Of a stretch of DNA of 64,000 bases, positions 8,054 through 17,730 are shown piece by piece (within the stretch, counting starts at the first letter, position 1; each line of letters starts with the position of its first letter). A program made the translations under genes and the position numbers. The DNA comes from Deltaproteobacteria bacterium (GTDB taxonomy: Bacteria > Desulfobacterota > Binatia > Binatales > Binataceae), in the NCBI GenBank assembly GCA_021794015.1, contig JAJYRQ010000019.1, positions 1 to 64,000 of the forward strand, read 5' to 3'. The notes beneath the pieces are model-generated. The model searched no databases. It was not told the origin of the DNA and saw nothing but the letters and a program-made list of their open reading frames with translations.

Positions 8054-9802
8054 TCAGCGCTGCGGTTCTTTCGCCTCGCGTACGGGGCGCTTTTCGTTTT
8101 CCTCGCGGTCCAGCCGCAGCTCTTCCTGGAGAATTTCGTCCAGCGACACCCGCGCCGCGTCCTGTTCGCGCTTGAGGTAGGCCTGCACCTCTTCGCGCTC
8201 TTCCACCGTCTTGAGCGCGCGGATCGAGAGGCCGATGCGCCGCTCCTTGAGATCGACCTGCGCCACCAGCGCCTCGACCTGGTCGCCGACCTTGAACAGC
8301 GCTGCCGGCTTGTCCACCCGCTCGGTGCTTAGCTGCGAGACGTGGATTAGCCCTTCGATCCCCTCCTCAAGTTCGACGAAGACGCCAAAGTCCGCCAGCG
8401 AGCTCACCCGGCCCGAAGCCTTGGTGTTGACCGGGTAGCGCTCGGCCACGGACAGCCACGGGTCGGAGCGAAGCTGCTTAATGCCGAGGCTGATTCGCTC
8501 CTGGCCCGGGTCAACCCCGAGCACGACGACCTCGACCTCTTCGCCCTTGCGGAACAACTCAGCCGGCGCCTTGGGCCGCTTGCTCCAGGAAAAATCCGAC
8601 TGGTGGACGAGCCCGTCGATTCCCGGCTGAATCTCAACGAAGATGCCGAAATCGGCCACCGACTTGACCTTGCCCTTGAGCCGGCTCCCGGTCGGATAGC
8701 GCTGCGCCAGTTCTTCCCACGGATTGGGCTCGGTTTGCTTGAGGCCCAGGGAGATGCGCCGGTTCGCCTCGTCCACCCCCAGCACCTGCACCTCGACCAG
8801 GTCGCCCGGACTGACCACCTTGGAAGGATGGACGTTGCGCTTGCTCCAGCTCATCTCGGAGACGTGCACCAACCCCTCGACCCCTTTTTCCAGCTCGACG
8901 AAGGCGCCGTAGTCGGTGACGCTCACTACCTTGCCCTTGAGCCGGCTTCCCGCGGGATAGCTCTCGGCCGCCTTCGACCAAGGGTCGGGCATGATCTGCT
9001 TCATGCCGAGCGAGACGCGCTCGCGCTGGGGGTCGTAGCGCAGAACAACCACCTTCACCCGGTCGCTCACGCGCAGCACCTCCGAGGGATGCTGCAGCCG
9101 GCCCCACGAGATGTCGGTGATGTGCAGCAGGCCGTCGAGCCCACCGAGGTCGATGAAGGCCCCGTAGTCGGTGATGTTCTTCACCACGCCTTCGAGAATC
9201 ACGCCCTCTTCCAGGACCTTAAGCGTCTGCTCGCGCAGCGAGGCGCGCTCCCGCTCGAGCACCACGCGGCGCGACACCACAACGTTGGCGCGGGCGCGGC
9301 TGAACTTCAGAATCTGAAAACGGCCGCGCTGTCCGATGTAACGGTCGAGGTTGCGCGCCGGCCGCAGGTCAACGTGCGAGCCGGGCAGAAAGGCGGGCAC
9401 TCCGATATCCACCTGCAGGCCGCCCTTGACCTTGCCGGTGATAACGCCTTCCACCGGGGCCTCGGTCTGGTGCGCCTTTTCCAGTTCGCGCCAGACCTTG
9501 AACTTTTCGGCCTTGGCGTGCGAGAGGGTGACGGTGCCGTTGTCGGTCTCGACCCCCTCGAAGTAGACGTCAACCGTGTCGCCTTCCTTGACCGCGGGTT
9601 TCCCCTCGCGGTCGAGGAATTCGGCCAGCGCAACCTCTCCCTCGCACTTGTAGCTGATGTCGATGATTACCCGGTCCCGGTCGATGGCCAGGACCGTACC
9701 GGTCAGTACGTCACCCGGGCGCGGCGCCCGCAGGCTCTGCCCCATCAGCGACTCGAAATCATTGCTTCCTCCGACCGTCTGTTCAGGCGCAACTCTCTCC
9801 AT
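8054..9802 (-). CDS. rpsA: 30S ribosomal protein S1
   Basis: 582 residues, the full length for a six-repeat S1. Six S1 (OB-fold) domains can be counted, at about 30-100, 115-180, 200-270, 285-355, 372-442 and 457-527. Domains 3-6 share the YGAF(I/V)(D/E)L...GL(L/V)H signature. It binds mRNA on the small subunit and helps initiation. The Lys/Glu-rich tail after 540 is unstructured. ATG at 9802 has GGGAAGG about 10 bases upstream; a TTG precedes it. It sits 64 bases after tyrA::cmk and 36 before ihfB, conserving the cmk-rpsA-ihfB order. Confidence 0.97.
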   Translation of the reverse strand: MERVAPEQTVGGSNDFESLMGQSLRAPRPGDVLTGTVLAIDRDRVIIDISYKCEGEVALAEFLDREGKPAVKEGDTVDVYFEGVETDNGTVTLSHAKAEKFKVWRELEKAHQTEAPVEGVITGKVKGGLQVDIGVPAFLPGSHVDLRPARNLDRYIGQRGRFQILKFSRARANVVVSRRVVLERERASLREQTLKVLEEGVILEGVVKNITDYGAFIDLGGLDGLLHITDISWGRLQHPSEVLRVSDRVKVVVLRYDPQRERVSLGMKQIMPDPWSKAAESYPAGSRLKGKVVSVTDYGAFVELEKGVEGLVHVSEMSWSKRNVHPSKVVSPGDLVEVQVLGVDEANRRISLGLKQTEPNPWEELAQRYPTGSRLKGKVKSVADFGIFVEIQPGIDGLVHQSDFSWSKRPKAPAELFRKGEEVEVVVLGVDPGQERISLGIKQLRSDPWLSVAERYPVNTKASGRVSSLADFGVFVELEEGIEGLIHVSQLSTERVDKPAALFKVGDQVEALVAQVDLKERRIGLSIRALKTVEEREEVQAYLKREQDAARVSLDEILQEELRLDREENEKRPVREAKEPQR

Positions 9803-9866
9803 CAATATGGAACCTTCCCGGGGGATTCACGGTTTCGCCGGGCGCACAACCGTGCTACGAGGCTTT

Positions 9867-11420
9867 CTAGTCTGGCACGATTGGCCCTCCCTCTTCAACC
9901 CATTGGCGCATCCGCTCGACCACCTCCTCCAGGGCGAGGTTTGTGGAATCGATGACGATTGCGCCGTCGGGCGTCCTAAGAGGCGCCAGCTCTCGTCCGG
10001 AGTCGCGCCGGTCGCGTTCGACCAACCCTGCCAGGACCTCCTCGCACGTGGTCTTAACGCCTTGTGCCGCAAGCTCGCGGTAACGGCGCTCGGCGCGGGT
10101 TTGCACGTCCGCATCCAGGAAAAACTTCCAGTCCGCGTCGGGAAACACGACGCTTCCCATGTCGCGCCCTTCGGCCACGGCCCCTTTTTCGTCCACCGCC
10201 TGGCGCTGTAGCCGGCGCATCCGCGCTCTTACCACCCCCAGCACGGAGAGGCGCGAGGCCAGCTCGCCGATCTCCGGCCTTGCCAGCTCCTGCGTCACGT
10301 CCCGGCCGTCGAGCAGGCAGCGCCCGGCGCGAAACTCAAGCGCGGCTGCGTCAAGCAGCTCGCCCATGCGCCGCTCGCAGTCGGGGTCGTCGGCCGCCAC
10401 GCCGTGCTGGGCGGCGGCCAGCGCCGCCGCCCGGTACATCGCGCCCGTAGTTAGCAGGCCCACGCCCAGCACCTCGGCCAGCTTCGTTGCCACGCTGGTC
10501 TTGCCCGCGGCAACCGGGCCGTCGATGGTAATCACCGGGCCTTTGCGGCCGGCGCCGGCTTCCAGGCGCTGGCGCATTGCGCGGCCCTGCTCGAAAAGCG
10601 CCTCAAGCCGCTCCGGCCGGCCGCCGCGTACCGCGTCTTCCAGTTCCCCCAGCGCGACCCGGTAAGCCGCCAGCGTCTCGGCGATCGCATCGCGATTGGC
10701 AAGGCATATGTCGCGCCACATCGCGGCCGGGGACAGCGCCAGCCGGGTCATGTCGCCCAGCCCGCCCGCCCCGTAGCCGGCCGCCCATACCCCGTCGACC
10801 TGGCGGTCGTTGAGCAGGCCCGCCAGCGCCGTCGAGGCGAGCTGCGGCAGATGGCTTGCCCAGGCCAGAAGCCGGTCGTGGCGCTCGGCATCCATCCGTT
10901 CGACCCGCGCGCCTAAGGAGCGCCAAAGCGTCTCGACCCGCTCCAGGGCGTCGGCGCTGCTGCGCGCCGAAGGCGTGACGATCACGCGCCGGCCGGCGAA
11001 CAGTCCTTTGCGTGCCGCCGCCGCGCCGCTTTGCTCGCGGCCGGCCACCGGATGCGCCGCGACCAGCGCCATGGCGGGTCCCAACAGCGGCTCGAGCTGC
11101 GCGATGACCCGGCCCTTCACGCTGCCGACGTCGGTGACGACCGCTGCCGGCGCCAGGTGCGCCGCCATGAGCCTAAGCGTATCGGCCATCGCGCCTACCG
11201 GCACCGCCAGCACGCAGAGGTCGGCGCCGCGCGCCGCCTCGGCCGGGTCAAGCGCCGCCTCGTCGACGATCCCGCGCCCAAGCGCAACATCCAGGTTTCC
11301 CGCCGAGCGACCCCAACCGGCCACCCGCTCGACCAGCCCCCGACCGCGCAGCTCAAGGGCCAGCGAACCCCCGATGAGGCCCACACCGCAAACCAGCATA
11401 CGCCTGAAAAGTGCGCTCAC
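9867..11420 (-). CDS. Fused prephenate dehydrogenase - cytidylate kinase
   Basis: One uninterrupted 517-residue frame encodes two enzymes. Residues 1-288 are TyrA: NAD-binding GVGLIGGS (12-19), the HPVAGREQSG catalytic histidine segment (123-132) and the C-terminal helical part with WRDICLANRD. After a short linker (AGAGRK) residues 295-517 are cytidylate kinase: P-loop GPVAAGKTS (301-309), TTGAMYR, GRDVTQELARPE, the CMP site EGRDMGSVVFPDAD (418-430) and the lid ERDRRDS. Both halves look catalytically complete. GTG at 11420 has GGAG seven bases upstream. In the related supraoperon of other proteobacteria aroA lies between tyrA and cmk; here it is missing and the flanking genes are joined. Confidence 0.93.
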   Translation of the reverse strand: MSALFRRMLVCGVGLIGGSLALELRGRGLVERVAGWGRSAGNLDVALGRGIVDEAALDPAEAARGADLCVLAVPVGAMADTLRLMAAHLAPAAVVTDVGSVKGRVIAQLEPLLGPAMALVAAHPVAGREQSGAAAARKGLFAGRRVIVTPSARSSADALERVETLWRSLGARVERMDAERHDRLLAWASHLPQLASTALAGLLNDRQVDGVWAAGYGAGGLGDMTRLALSPAAMWRDICLANRDAIAETLAAYRVALGELEDAVRGGRPERLEALFEQGRAMRQRLEAGAGRKGPVITIDGPVAAGKTSVATKLAEVLGVGLLTTGAMYRAAALAAAQHGVAADDPDCERRMGELLDAAALEFRAGRCLLDGRDVTQELARPEIGELASRLSVLGVVRARMRRLQRQAVDEKGAVAEGRDMGSVVFPDADWKFFLDADVQTRAERRYRELAAQGVKTTCEEVLAGLVERDRRDSGRELAPLRTPDGAIVIDSTNLALEEVVERMRQWVEEGGPIVPD

Positions 11421-11518
11421 CCGATGACTCCGCGCGGCCGCCGTTTCCTGCCGAAGGCGCGCACACGCAGGCGCCCGCGGCCCTGCCGTCCGGACCGTGG
11501 GGCCTCGAAGCCGGTTCC

Positions 11519-12640
11519 CTACAACACCCGGCTCAGCGCCTCGATGAGGCGGCGGTTCTCTTCCTCGAGGCCGACGCTTATCCGCACGTGGCGCGGGAAC
11601 CCGTAGCCGTCCATCGGCCGCACGATCACGCCCCGGCGCATCAGCCGTTCAAAGACCGCGCGGCCGTCGCCCACCTCGACCAGAATGAAATTAGCCTGCG
11701 TGGGAACGAAGCCGAGCCCGAGGCGCCTTAACTCGCGCTCGAGAAAGGCGATCCCCTCGCGGTTGACCTTAAGCGTTTTTTCGACATGCTCGCGGTCGTC
11801 CATCCCGGCCAGGGCCGCGGCCTGCGCCAGCGAGGTGAGGTTGAACGGCTGGCGCACCTTGTCGAGCAGGCGCACGATATCGGGCCGGGCCACCGCGTAG
11901 CCGACGCGCAGGCCGGCCAGCCCGAAAATCTTGGAGAAAGTGCGCAGCGTCACCAGCATCCGCGCCCCGTCGTGGTCCTCGAGCGAATCGGGATAGTCCG
12001 GGTCGCGCACGAAGTCGAAATACGCCTCGTCGGCCACGATCACCACCCGCTGCGGCACCCGCTTAAGGAACTCGCGCCACTGCCCGCGCCGGTAAAAGGT
12101 GCCCGTCGGATTGTCCGGGTTGTCGAGAAATACCAGCGCGGTCTGTGCGTCGATCGCCGCGGCGATCGCCTCGAGGTCGTGCGAAAAGTCCTCGCGCAGC
12201 GCCACCGACTTGAGCGCCGCCCCCACCGCGGCCGCCGCCAAACGGTAAATGACGAAACTGTGGTCGGCGGCAAGCGCGTTAAGTCCCGGCCTCAGGAACA
12301 GCAGCGCCAAAAGGTTGATGATCTCGCACGATCCGGAACCCAGAAAAATATGCTGCGGGCTAAGCCCGTGGCGGGCCGCCACCTTGTTCCTCAAAAAGTA
12401 GGAGCCGCCGTCCGGATAACGGTTTAGCGAGGCCAGCTCGCGCCGGATCGCCTCGAGCGCCAGCGGCGAGGGGCCAACCGGGTTTTCGTTCGACGCCAAC
12501 TTGACCGCCGAACTGACCCCCAGCTCGCGCTCGACCTCTTCGATAGGCTTGCCCGGCTCGTACGGCCGAATCGCGGCAACTGACGGCAGAACCAACTCGT
12601 CGGCAGTCAACACGGTTGACGGCCCAGCACGCTTATCCAC
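11519..12640 (-). CDS. hisC: Histidinol-phosphate / aromatic aminotransferase
   Basis: 373 residues, fold-type I PLP enzyme. The SNENPVGPSP substrate segment, NPDNPTGT, DEAYFDF and the PLP lysine in TFSKIFGLAGLRVGY are all present. Position between pheA and tyrA indicates it also, or mainly, transaminates prephenate, phenylpyruvate or hydroxyphenylpyruvate, as known for the HisH-beta type aminotransferase of this supraoperon. GTG at 12640 overlaps the pheA stop by 8 bases (GTGGATAA), so the two are coupled. A 98-base spacer to tyrA::cmk holds no recognised feature. Confidence 0.93.
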   Translation of the reverse strand: MDKRAGPSTVLTADELVLPSVAAIRPYEPGKPIEEVERELGVSSAVKLASNENPVGPSPLALEAIRRELASLNRYPDGGSYFLRNKVAARHGLSPQHIFLGSGSCEIINLLALLFLRPGLNALAADHSFVIYRLAAAAVGAALKSVALREDFSHDLEAIAAAIDAQTALVFLDNPDNPTGTFYRRGQWREFLKRVPQRVVIVADEAYFDFVRDPDYPDSLEDHDGARMLVTLRTFSKIFGLAGLRVGYAVARPDIVRLLDKVRQPFNLTSLAQAAALAGMDDREHVEKTLKVNREGIAFLERELRRLGLGFVPTQANFILVEVGDGRAVFERLMRRGVIVRPMDGYGFPRHVRISVGLEEENRRLIEALSRVL

Positions 12641-13748
12641 CGGTCCACCTGGCTTCAGGATACGATCCGAGAACCTTCAAAAAAAGGGCGCGCGCCGCCA
12701 TCGCGCCGAGCGCCCGCTTGAGCCTTGTATCCTGCCGATGGCCGGCAAGGTCGGCAAAGAAAAGATACTCCCACGGGCGCCCGCGCAGCGGACGCGATTC
12801 CAGCTTCGAGACGTTGACCCGGTTGCGCGCCAGCACCGCAAGCACGCGATTGAGCGCGCCCGCCTGGTCCGGCACGGTAAACAGCACCGTCGTCTTGTCG
12901 CGCCCGGTGGGCGGCACCTCCCGCCGACCGAGCACCAAGAAGCGGGTCGTATTGTGCGCGAAGTCCTGGATGTTGGCCGCCACGACCTTGAGCCCGTAGG
13001 CCTCGGCCGCGGCTTCGGACCCGATCGCGGCGCATCCGGGCTCCTCTACGGCCCGCAGCGCGGCCACCGCGTTGGAGACCACCGCCTCGGTCTCGCAGCC
13101 CGCAAAATGCGCCTTGATGTAGTTGCGGCACTGGGCCAGCGACTGCTGGTGAGAGACCAGGCGGCGCACCCTAGCGGCGTCCCCATCGCGCGACATCAGT
13201 ACATGGCGAATCGGCAGCAACAGCTCTCCGGCGATCACCAGTTGCGTGTCAATGAGCTGGTCCAGGGTGAGTGCCACCGAGCCTTCGGTGGAATTCTCCA
13301 CCGGCACCACGCCGGCATCGGCGCCCCCGCCTTCGATCGCCGAGAAAACCTCGGCAATCGAACTTTGCGCGATGAAGACCGAGCTGCGGCCGAAGCGGCG
13401 CAGCGCCGCCTCGTGCGAGTAGGTGTGCTCCGGCCCGAGGTAGGCAACCCTGGGCGGCTGCTCCAGAGCGCGGCAGGCGGAAATTATCTCGCTGAAGATG
13501 CGCCGCAACTGCTCGTCGGAAAGCGGCCCGGGGTTGTCGGCGGTGGCCCGTTCCAAGACCGCCAACTCGCGCGCCGGCTGGTAAACGGCAACCCCGTTGC
13601 GCCGTTTGGTCCGGCCGATCCGGCCGGCCAGCCGCGCGCGGCGCGCCAGCAGCCGCTTGAGCGCAGCGTCGACTGCGTTGATCTGCTCCCTAAGCCGCCT
13701 TATGGTCTGCTCGGCGGTCGGGTTGCGGTTGGGCGCGGAGGTTTCCAC
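12633..13748 (-). CDS. pheA: Bifunctional chorismate mutase / prephenate dehydratase
   Basis: About 371 residues. Residues 1-85 are an AroQ-type chorismate mutase (RLREQINAVDAALKRLLARRARLAGRIGRTK). Then comes the prephenate dehydratase domain starting VAYLGPEHTYSHEAAL, with the NTTRFLVLG catalytic threonine motif, then an ACT regulatory domain with KLESRP, the usual Phe-feedback site. The open frame continues into accA, but GTG at 13748, 13 bases after the accA stop, gives normal length. Its ribosome site is poor, so coupling to accA translation is likely. Confidence 0.93.
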   Translation of the reverse strand: METSAPNRNPTAEQTIRRLREQINAVDAALKRLLARRARLAGRIGRTKRRNGVAVYQPARELAVLERATADNPGPLSDEQLRRIFSEIISACRALEQPPRVAYLGPEHTYSHEAALRRFGRSSVFIAQSSIAEVFSAIEGGGADAGVVPVENSTEGSVALTLDQLIDTQLVIAGELLLPIRHVLMSRDGDAARVRRLVSHQQSLAQCRNYIKAHFAGCETEAVVSNAVAALRAVEEPGCAAIGSEAAAEAYGLKVVAANIQDFAHNTTRFLVLGRREVPPTGRDKTTVLFTVPDQAGALNRVLAVLARNRVNVSKLESRPLRGRPWEYLFFADLAGHRQDTRLKRALGAMAARALFLKVLGSYPEARWTGG

Positions 13749-13761
13749 GACTTGCCAATGG

Positions 13762-14634
13762 CTACCCGCTCGGGCCGGAGTTTGCAACCGCTCCAGGCAA
13801 GAGAAAAGGCACACCCATCGCAGCAAATTTGCGCTGGCGCGCCCGCCGTAGCTTTTGCGGACCCAGCCGGGCAAGGCGCGCCAGATGCCGGCGCAGCACG
13901 ACGCCAAGCAGCCGGACGGCCGCCTCGGGGTCCGCCTGTGCGCCGCCGCCGGGCTCCGGCACGATCTCGTCCACGACGGCGAGCCGCAGCAACTCGGGAG
14001 CGCAAAGACCGAGCATCCCGGCCGCGCGCGCCACGTTTTCGGGCGTGCTCTCCCGCCACAGAATCGCCGCGCAACCCTCGGGCGTGATCACCGAGTAACA
14101 GGCGTTTTCCAGCATCAGGATGGCGTTGGCGACGCCCAAGGCCAGCGCCCCGCCCGAGCCGCCCTCGCCAACCACGCAACTCACCACCGGCACCTCGAGC
14201 CGCGCCATCAGCACCAGACAGCGCGCGATCGCCTCGGCCTGTCCTCGTTCTTCAGCACCCACGCCCGGCTCCGCGCCCTGGGTGTCAATGAAGGTGATCA
14301 CCGGCAGGCCGAAGCGCTCGGCCAGCTCGAACAGCCGAGCCGCCTTGCGGTAGCCCTCCGGATGGGGCCGGCCAAAATTGCGTTTGAGCCGCTCGGCCGT
14401 GGAATGGCCGCGCTGATGGCCGACCAGCGCAACCGGCTGCCTGCCGAAATAGCCCAGCCCCGCCACGATCGCCGGATCGTCGCGAAAACATCGGTCGCCA
14501 TGCAGCTCGAAGAAGCCCTGGCAAAGCCCGTTGATGTAATCGAGGGTCTGCGGGCGGGCCGGATCGCGAGCCAGCTTGACCCGCTCCCAGGCATCGCCCG
14601 TACTCTGCGCGCTCCGCTTCGCGCCAGCCGCCAT
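13762..14634 (-). CDS. accA: Acetyl-CoA carboxylase carboxyltransferase subunit alpha
   Basis: 290 residues. It matches the AccA core: WERVKLARDPARPQTLDYI, LHGDRCFRDDPAIV, GRPHPEGYRKAARLFELAERFGLPVITFIDTQGA and the GEGGSGGALALG oxyanion segment. It transfers carboxyl from carboxybiotin to acetyl-CoA with AccD, which is not in the window. It is about 30 residues shorter at the N-terminus than the E. coli protein, as in many other phyla. ATG at 14634 is three bases after miaA. Location inside an aromatic/translation operon is unusual but spacing is tight. Confidence 0.95.
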   Translation of the reverse strand: MAAGAKRSAQSTGDAWERVKLARDPARPQTLDYINGLCQGFFELHGDRCFRDDPAIVAGLGYFGRQPVALVGHQRGHSTAERLKRNFGRPHPEGYRKAARLFELAERFGLPVITFIDTQGAEPGVGAEERGQAEAIARCLVLMARLEVPVVSCVVGEGGSGGALALGVANAILMLENACYSVITPEGCAAILWRESTPENVARAAGMLGLCAPELLRLAVVDEIVPEPGGGAQADPEAAVRLLGVVLRRHLARLARLGPQKLRRARQRKFAAMGVPFLLPGAVANSGPSG

Positions 14635-14637
14635 TAT

Positions 14638-15663
14638 TCAGCGCTCCGAGACGGCGCTCGCCGTGTCGCGGTTTCCCCCCGGCTCGCAGCCCCGGCCTGC
14701 CGAAAAGAACCGCGCAAAGAGCGCCACTGCCCGATCCAGGTCGCGTCGCGGATCGAGCCAGACAATCGTTGCGTCTTGGCGAAACCAGGTCAACTGGCGC
14801 TTGGCAAGCTGCCGGGTGCGCCGGGCGGCCAGCGCCTGCGCCTGCGCGATGGTCAGCTCGCCCCTAAGGTGCGCCGCAACTTCCCGGTAGCCGATCGTGT
14901 TCAGAACAAGCGCCGGGCAACGCTCTGCGGCGCCCGCCAAGCTTTTCACCTCCTCGAGCAAACCTGCCGCAAGCATCGCCTCCAGCCGCCGGTCGATCAT
15001 CGCGTAGAGCACGGGCCGCTCGAGGTTGAGCCCCACGCTCAGGCTTAGATAGGCCGGGCTCTTGAAGCCGTGTCGGGCGTGATAAGCGCTTATCGGCGTG
15101 CCGGTCAGGCGGTAGACCTCGAGCGCCCGGACGGTTCTCTTCAGGTCAGCCGGCGCGATCCTCTGCGCCGCCGCGCCGTCCACCTCGGCCAGCCTCGCAT
15201 GCAGGTAGGCTTGTCCTCTTTCCCGTGCCAGCTCGATGAGCTCCTGGCGCAGGTCGGCCGACGCGCCGGGACCGGCGAACAGGCCGTCGCGCAGCGCCCG
15301 CAGGTAGAGCCCGCTTCCGCCGACGACCAACGGCCGAGCGCCGCGCCGCGCCATCTCGTCGATCGTCCGCCGGGCCAGAGCCACGAAACCGGCGGCGTCC
15401 AAAGGCTCGTCGGGCCAACAGGCGCCGAACAGGTGATGGCGAACGCGCCGGCGCGCCCGGGCGTCGGGCTGCGCCGTGCCGATGGTCATGCCGCGGTAGA
15501 GTTGGCGCGAATCTCCGGCGACGATCTCACAGTTAAGCCGCTCGGCCAGCTCAAGGGCGAACGCGCTCTTGCCCACCCCGGTGGGACCGACAACAAACCC
15601 GACCCTGATGCGCGGCCCGGGTTCCTGATTACGCGCCTGCTTAGGCGCCTGGCTCCCGTTCAT
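14638..15663 (-). CDS. miaA: tRNA dimethylallyltransferase
   Basis: 341 residues with the MiaA P-loop GPTGVGKSAFALELAERL, the DSRQLYRGMTIGTAQP DSxQ motif and GGSGLYLRALRDGLF. It adds dimethylallyl to A37 of tRNAs reading UNN codons. The start ATG overlaps the mutL stop (ATGA), the same mutL-miaA pairing found in many bacteria. The C-terminal part contains WFRQD near the end, as expected for the family. Confidence 0.96.
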   Translation of the reverse strand: MNGSQAPKQARNQEPGPRIRVGFVVGPTGVGKSAFALELAERLNCEIVAGDSRQLYRGMTIGTAQPDARARRRVRHHLFGACWPDEPLDAAGFVALARRTIDEMARRGARPLVVGGSGLYLRALRDGLFAGPGASADLRQELIELARERGQAYLHARLAEVDGAAAQRIAPADLKRTVRALEVYRLTGTPISAYHARHGFKSPAYLSLSVGLNLERPVLYAMIDRRLEAMLAAGLLEEVKSLAGAAERCPALVLNTIGYREVAAHLRGELTIAQAQALAARRTRQLAKRQLTWFRQDATIVWLDPRRDLDRAVALFARFFSAGRGCEPGGNRDTASAVSER

Positions 15664-17663
15664 CTGCGAAAAAGCCGCTCGACCTGCGCGCGCGCGAACC
15701 GGACAAAGACCGGACGGCCGTGGGGACAGTTGGTATTGAACCGCGTGGCCTCCAAATCGGCCAAAAGCTCGCGCATCTCGGCCGCGCCAAGAATCCGGCC
15801 AACGCGGATCGCGCCGTGACAGGCCAACTGCTTAAGCCAGTCCTCGGCCACAAAGGCCTCGCCCCGCCTGCTGAACCCGACCCCACCCGCGCTGTCGATC
15901 AGGTCCTTCAGCAACTCGCAGGCGCGGGCCGCCTCGAACAGGGCGGGCGCCCCCTTGAGCACCAGCGCGCCGCCGCCGAACGGCTCGACCTCGAAACCCA
16001 GAAGTCGAAAAACCGGCAAACTGGCCTGCACAACAGCCGCCCGCGCCGGATTAAGCTCAATGGTTTCGGGCGCCAGAAGCCGCTGCACCTTAACGCCCTC
16101 GGCCTTCATCTGGTCGCTCAACCGCTCGAAGGTAACCCGCTCGTGGGCGGCATGCTGATCGACCAGGACAAAGCCATCCGCTTCCTCCAGAACGATATAC
16201 CCGGCGAAGAGCTGTCCTACCAGCCGCAGCGCGCAATAGGCGGGAGAGGCGCCTGCAGCACTGCGCGGCCGCGCTGCACCGGCCGACAAAACCGCCGCCT
16301 CAGGCAAACCCTCCAGGTTGGGCCCGGGACCTTCATCGCTCGTCCCCGCCGCTGAGCCTCGTTGCTGGCCGGCCACCGGGCGGCCAAAGCCCAGCTTAAG
16401 CGGCTGCTGCAGCGCGGCCGGCTGAGCCGTGAACGGCACCAGCCGAAGCGGACCCGAGCCGGGCTCCGCGCCGCGCAACACCGGGCTGGGCGAGGCCAGC
16501 GGCGCGGCATTGGCCGGAGCAGTTTCGGGCGCTGCCGCTCCTTGCACCGAGGCGGTCGTTTCCCGGCCTGCGGCGGCCTGCCAGGCCGGTACGTCTTGCG
16601 CCTGCGGCGCGTCGGCGGTTTCCTCCGGCCGCCCCGGCGGCAGGCCGCTGGAGGCGGCTGCGCCGGCGCCGGAAGAAGCCAGCCGCTCCCGCAGAGCGTG
16701 ATAGACCGCCTCGAAGACGGAGCCCGCCCGGCGAAAACGTACTTCGCTCTTGGTGGGGTGAACGTTGACGTCGACCTCGGTCGGTTCCAGCTCGATCATG
16801 AGGACCACCGCCGGATGGCGCCCGCGGGGCAAAAGCGTCTGGTACGCCTGCGCCACGGCTTGCGCGATCATGCGGTCGCGCACCAGGCGGCCGTTGACGT
16901 AGGCGAGCGTCATCCGGGAGGTCGGGAACGACTGATGCGCCTGCGAGGCGAGGCCGAAAACGCGCAGAGCCGGCCGGCCGGCCTCGAACGACAGCATCGC
17001 CTCGGCAAGCCTGCGCCCGTAAAGGGCCCGAAAGCGCTCAGCCAGCGCGGCCGCAGGCGCCAGGTCCAACACCTCGCGCCCGTCAACCCGCAGCCTGAAG
17101 GCGGTCGTGAAATTGCCGAGCGCCAGCCGCTGCACGACCTCCACGCAGGCGCTCTGCTCGGTCGAGCGCGTCTTGAGGAAGGCAAGCCGCGCCGGGGTGT
17201 TGAAAAAAAGATCGCGCACTTCAAGGCGCGTGCCGGGCGCCATCGCGCAAGCCTGCACGGCAACCGGCTTTGCCCCTTCAAGCTTAAGCTCCACGCCATG
17301 GGCGGCGCTCCGGCTGCGCGTGCGCAGTACGACTCGCGCCACGCTCGAGATCGCGGCCAGCGCCTCGCCGCGAAAGCCGAAGGTGCGAATCCGGTTCAAG
17401 TCGGCAATGTCGCGGATTTTCGACGTCGCATGCCTGCCGAACGACAGCGCCGCGTCCTCTTCCTCCATGCCGGCGCCGTTATCGGCCACGCCTAAGCGAG
17501 TTATCCCTGCCCCTTCAATCTCGACCTCGACCAGGCTGGCGCCGGCGTCAAAGGCGTTCTCGAGCAGCTCCTTGAGCACCGAGGCAGGGCGCTCGACGAC
17601 CTCGCCGGCCGCAATCTGGCTGGCAACGTTGTCCGGCAGCACCTGTATGAGCCGTCCCGCCAT
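15660..17663 (-). CDS. mutL: DNA mismatch repair protein MutL (endonuclease type)
   Basis: 667 residues. The N-terminal GHKL ATPase domain shows VIAAGEVVERP-type sequence, ELLENAFDAGA, DNGAGM and GFRGEALAAIS. A Pro/Ala-rich linker spans roughly residues 330-470. The C-terminal domain carries the metal endonuclease motif DQHAAHERVTFE (DQHA-x2-E-x4-E) near residue 500 and the CPHGRP motif near the end, so this MutL should nick DNA itself and the organism should not need MutH. It is the first gene of the minus-strand supraoperon, divergent from rpmB. Confidence 0.96.
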   Translation of the reverse strand: MAGRLIQVLPDNVASQIAAGEVVERPASVLKELLENAFDAGASLVEVEIEGAGITRLGVADNGAGMEEEDAALSFGRHATSKIRDIADLNRIRTFGFRGEALAAISSVARVVLRTRSRSAAHGVELKLEGAKPVAVQACAMAPGTRLEVRDLFFNTPARLAFLKTRSTEQSACVEVVQRLALGNFTTAFRLRVDGREVLDLAPAAALAERFRALYGRRLAEAMLSFEAGRPALRVFGLASQAHQSFPTSRMTLAYVNGRLVRDRMIAQAVAQAYQTLLPRGRHPAVVLMIELEPTEVDVNVHPTKSEVRFRRAGSVFEAVYHALRERLASSGAGAAASSGLPPGRPEETADAPQAQDVPAWQAAAGRETTASVQGAAAPETAPANAAPLASPSPVLRGAEPGSGPLRLVPFTAQPAALQQPLKLGFGRPVAGQQRGSAAGTSDEGPGPNLEGLPEAAVLSAGAARPRSAAGASPAYCALRLVGQLFAGYIVLEEADGFVLVDQHAAHERVTFERLSDQMKAEGVKVQRLLAPETIELNPARAAVVQASLPVFRLLGFEVEPFGGGALVLKGAPALFEAARACELLKDLIDSAGGVGFSRRGEAFVAEDWLKQLACHGAIRVGRILGAAEMRELLADLEATRFNTNCPHGRPVFVRFARAQVERLFRR

Positions 17664-17730
17664 CGCAAGGGCCTCTGCGCTCGCGCCCCAACCTTAGACC
17701 ATCGTATGTTCCGGTCGAGGACTCAAGCCC

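Noticed and set aside
8603-9955. 450-codon plus-strand frame opposite rpsA
   Set aside because: Shadow of the S1 repeats; the apparent repeats mirror the repeated S1 domains.
13749-13907. Upstream extension of pheA overlapping accA
   Set aside because: The extra residues lie antiparallel to nothing but overlap the accA 3' end in another frame and do not fit the chorismate mutase N-terminus.
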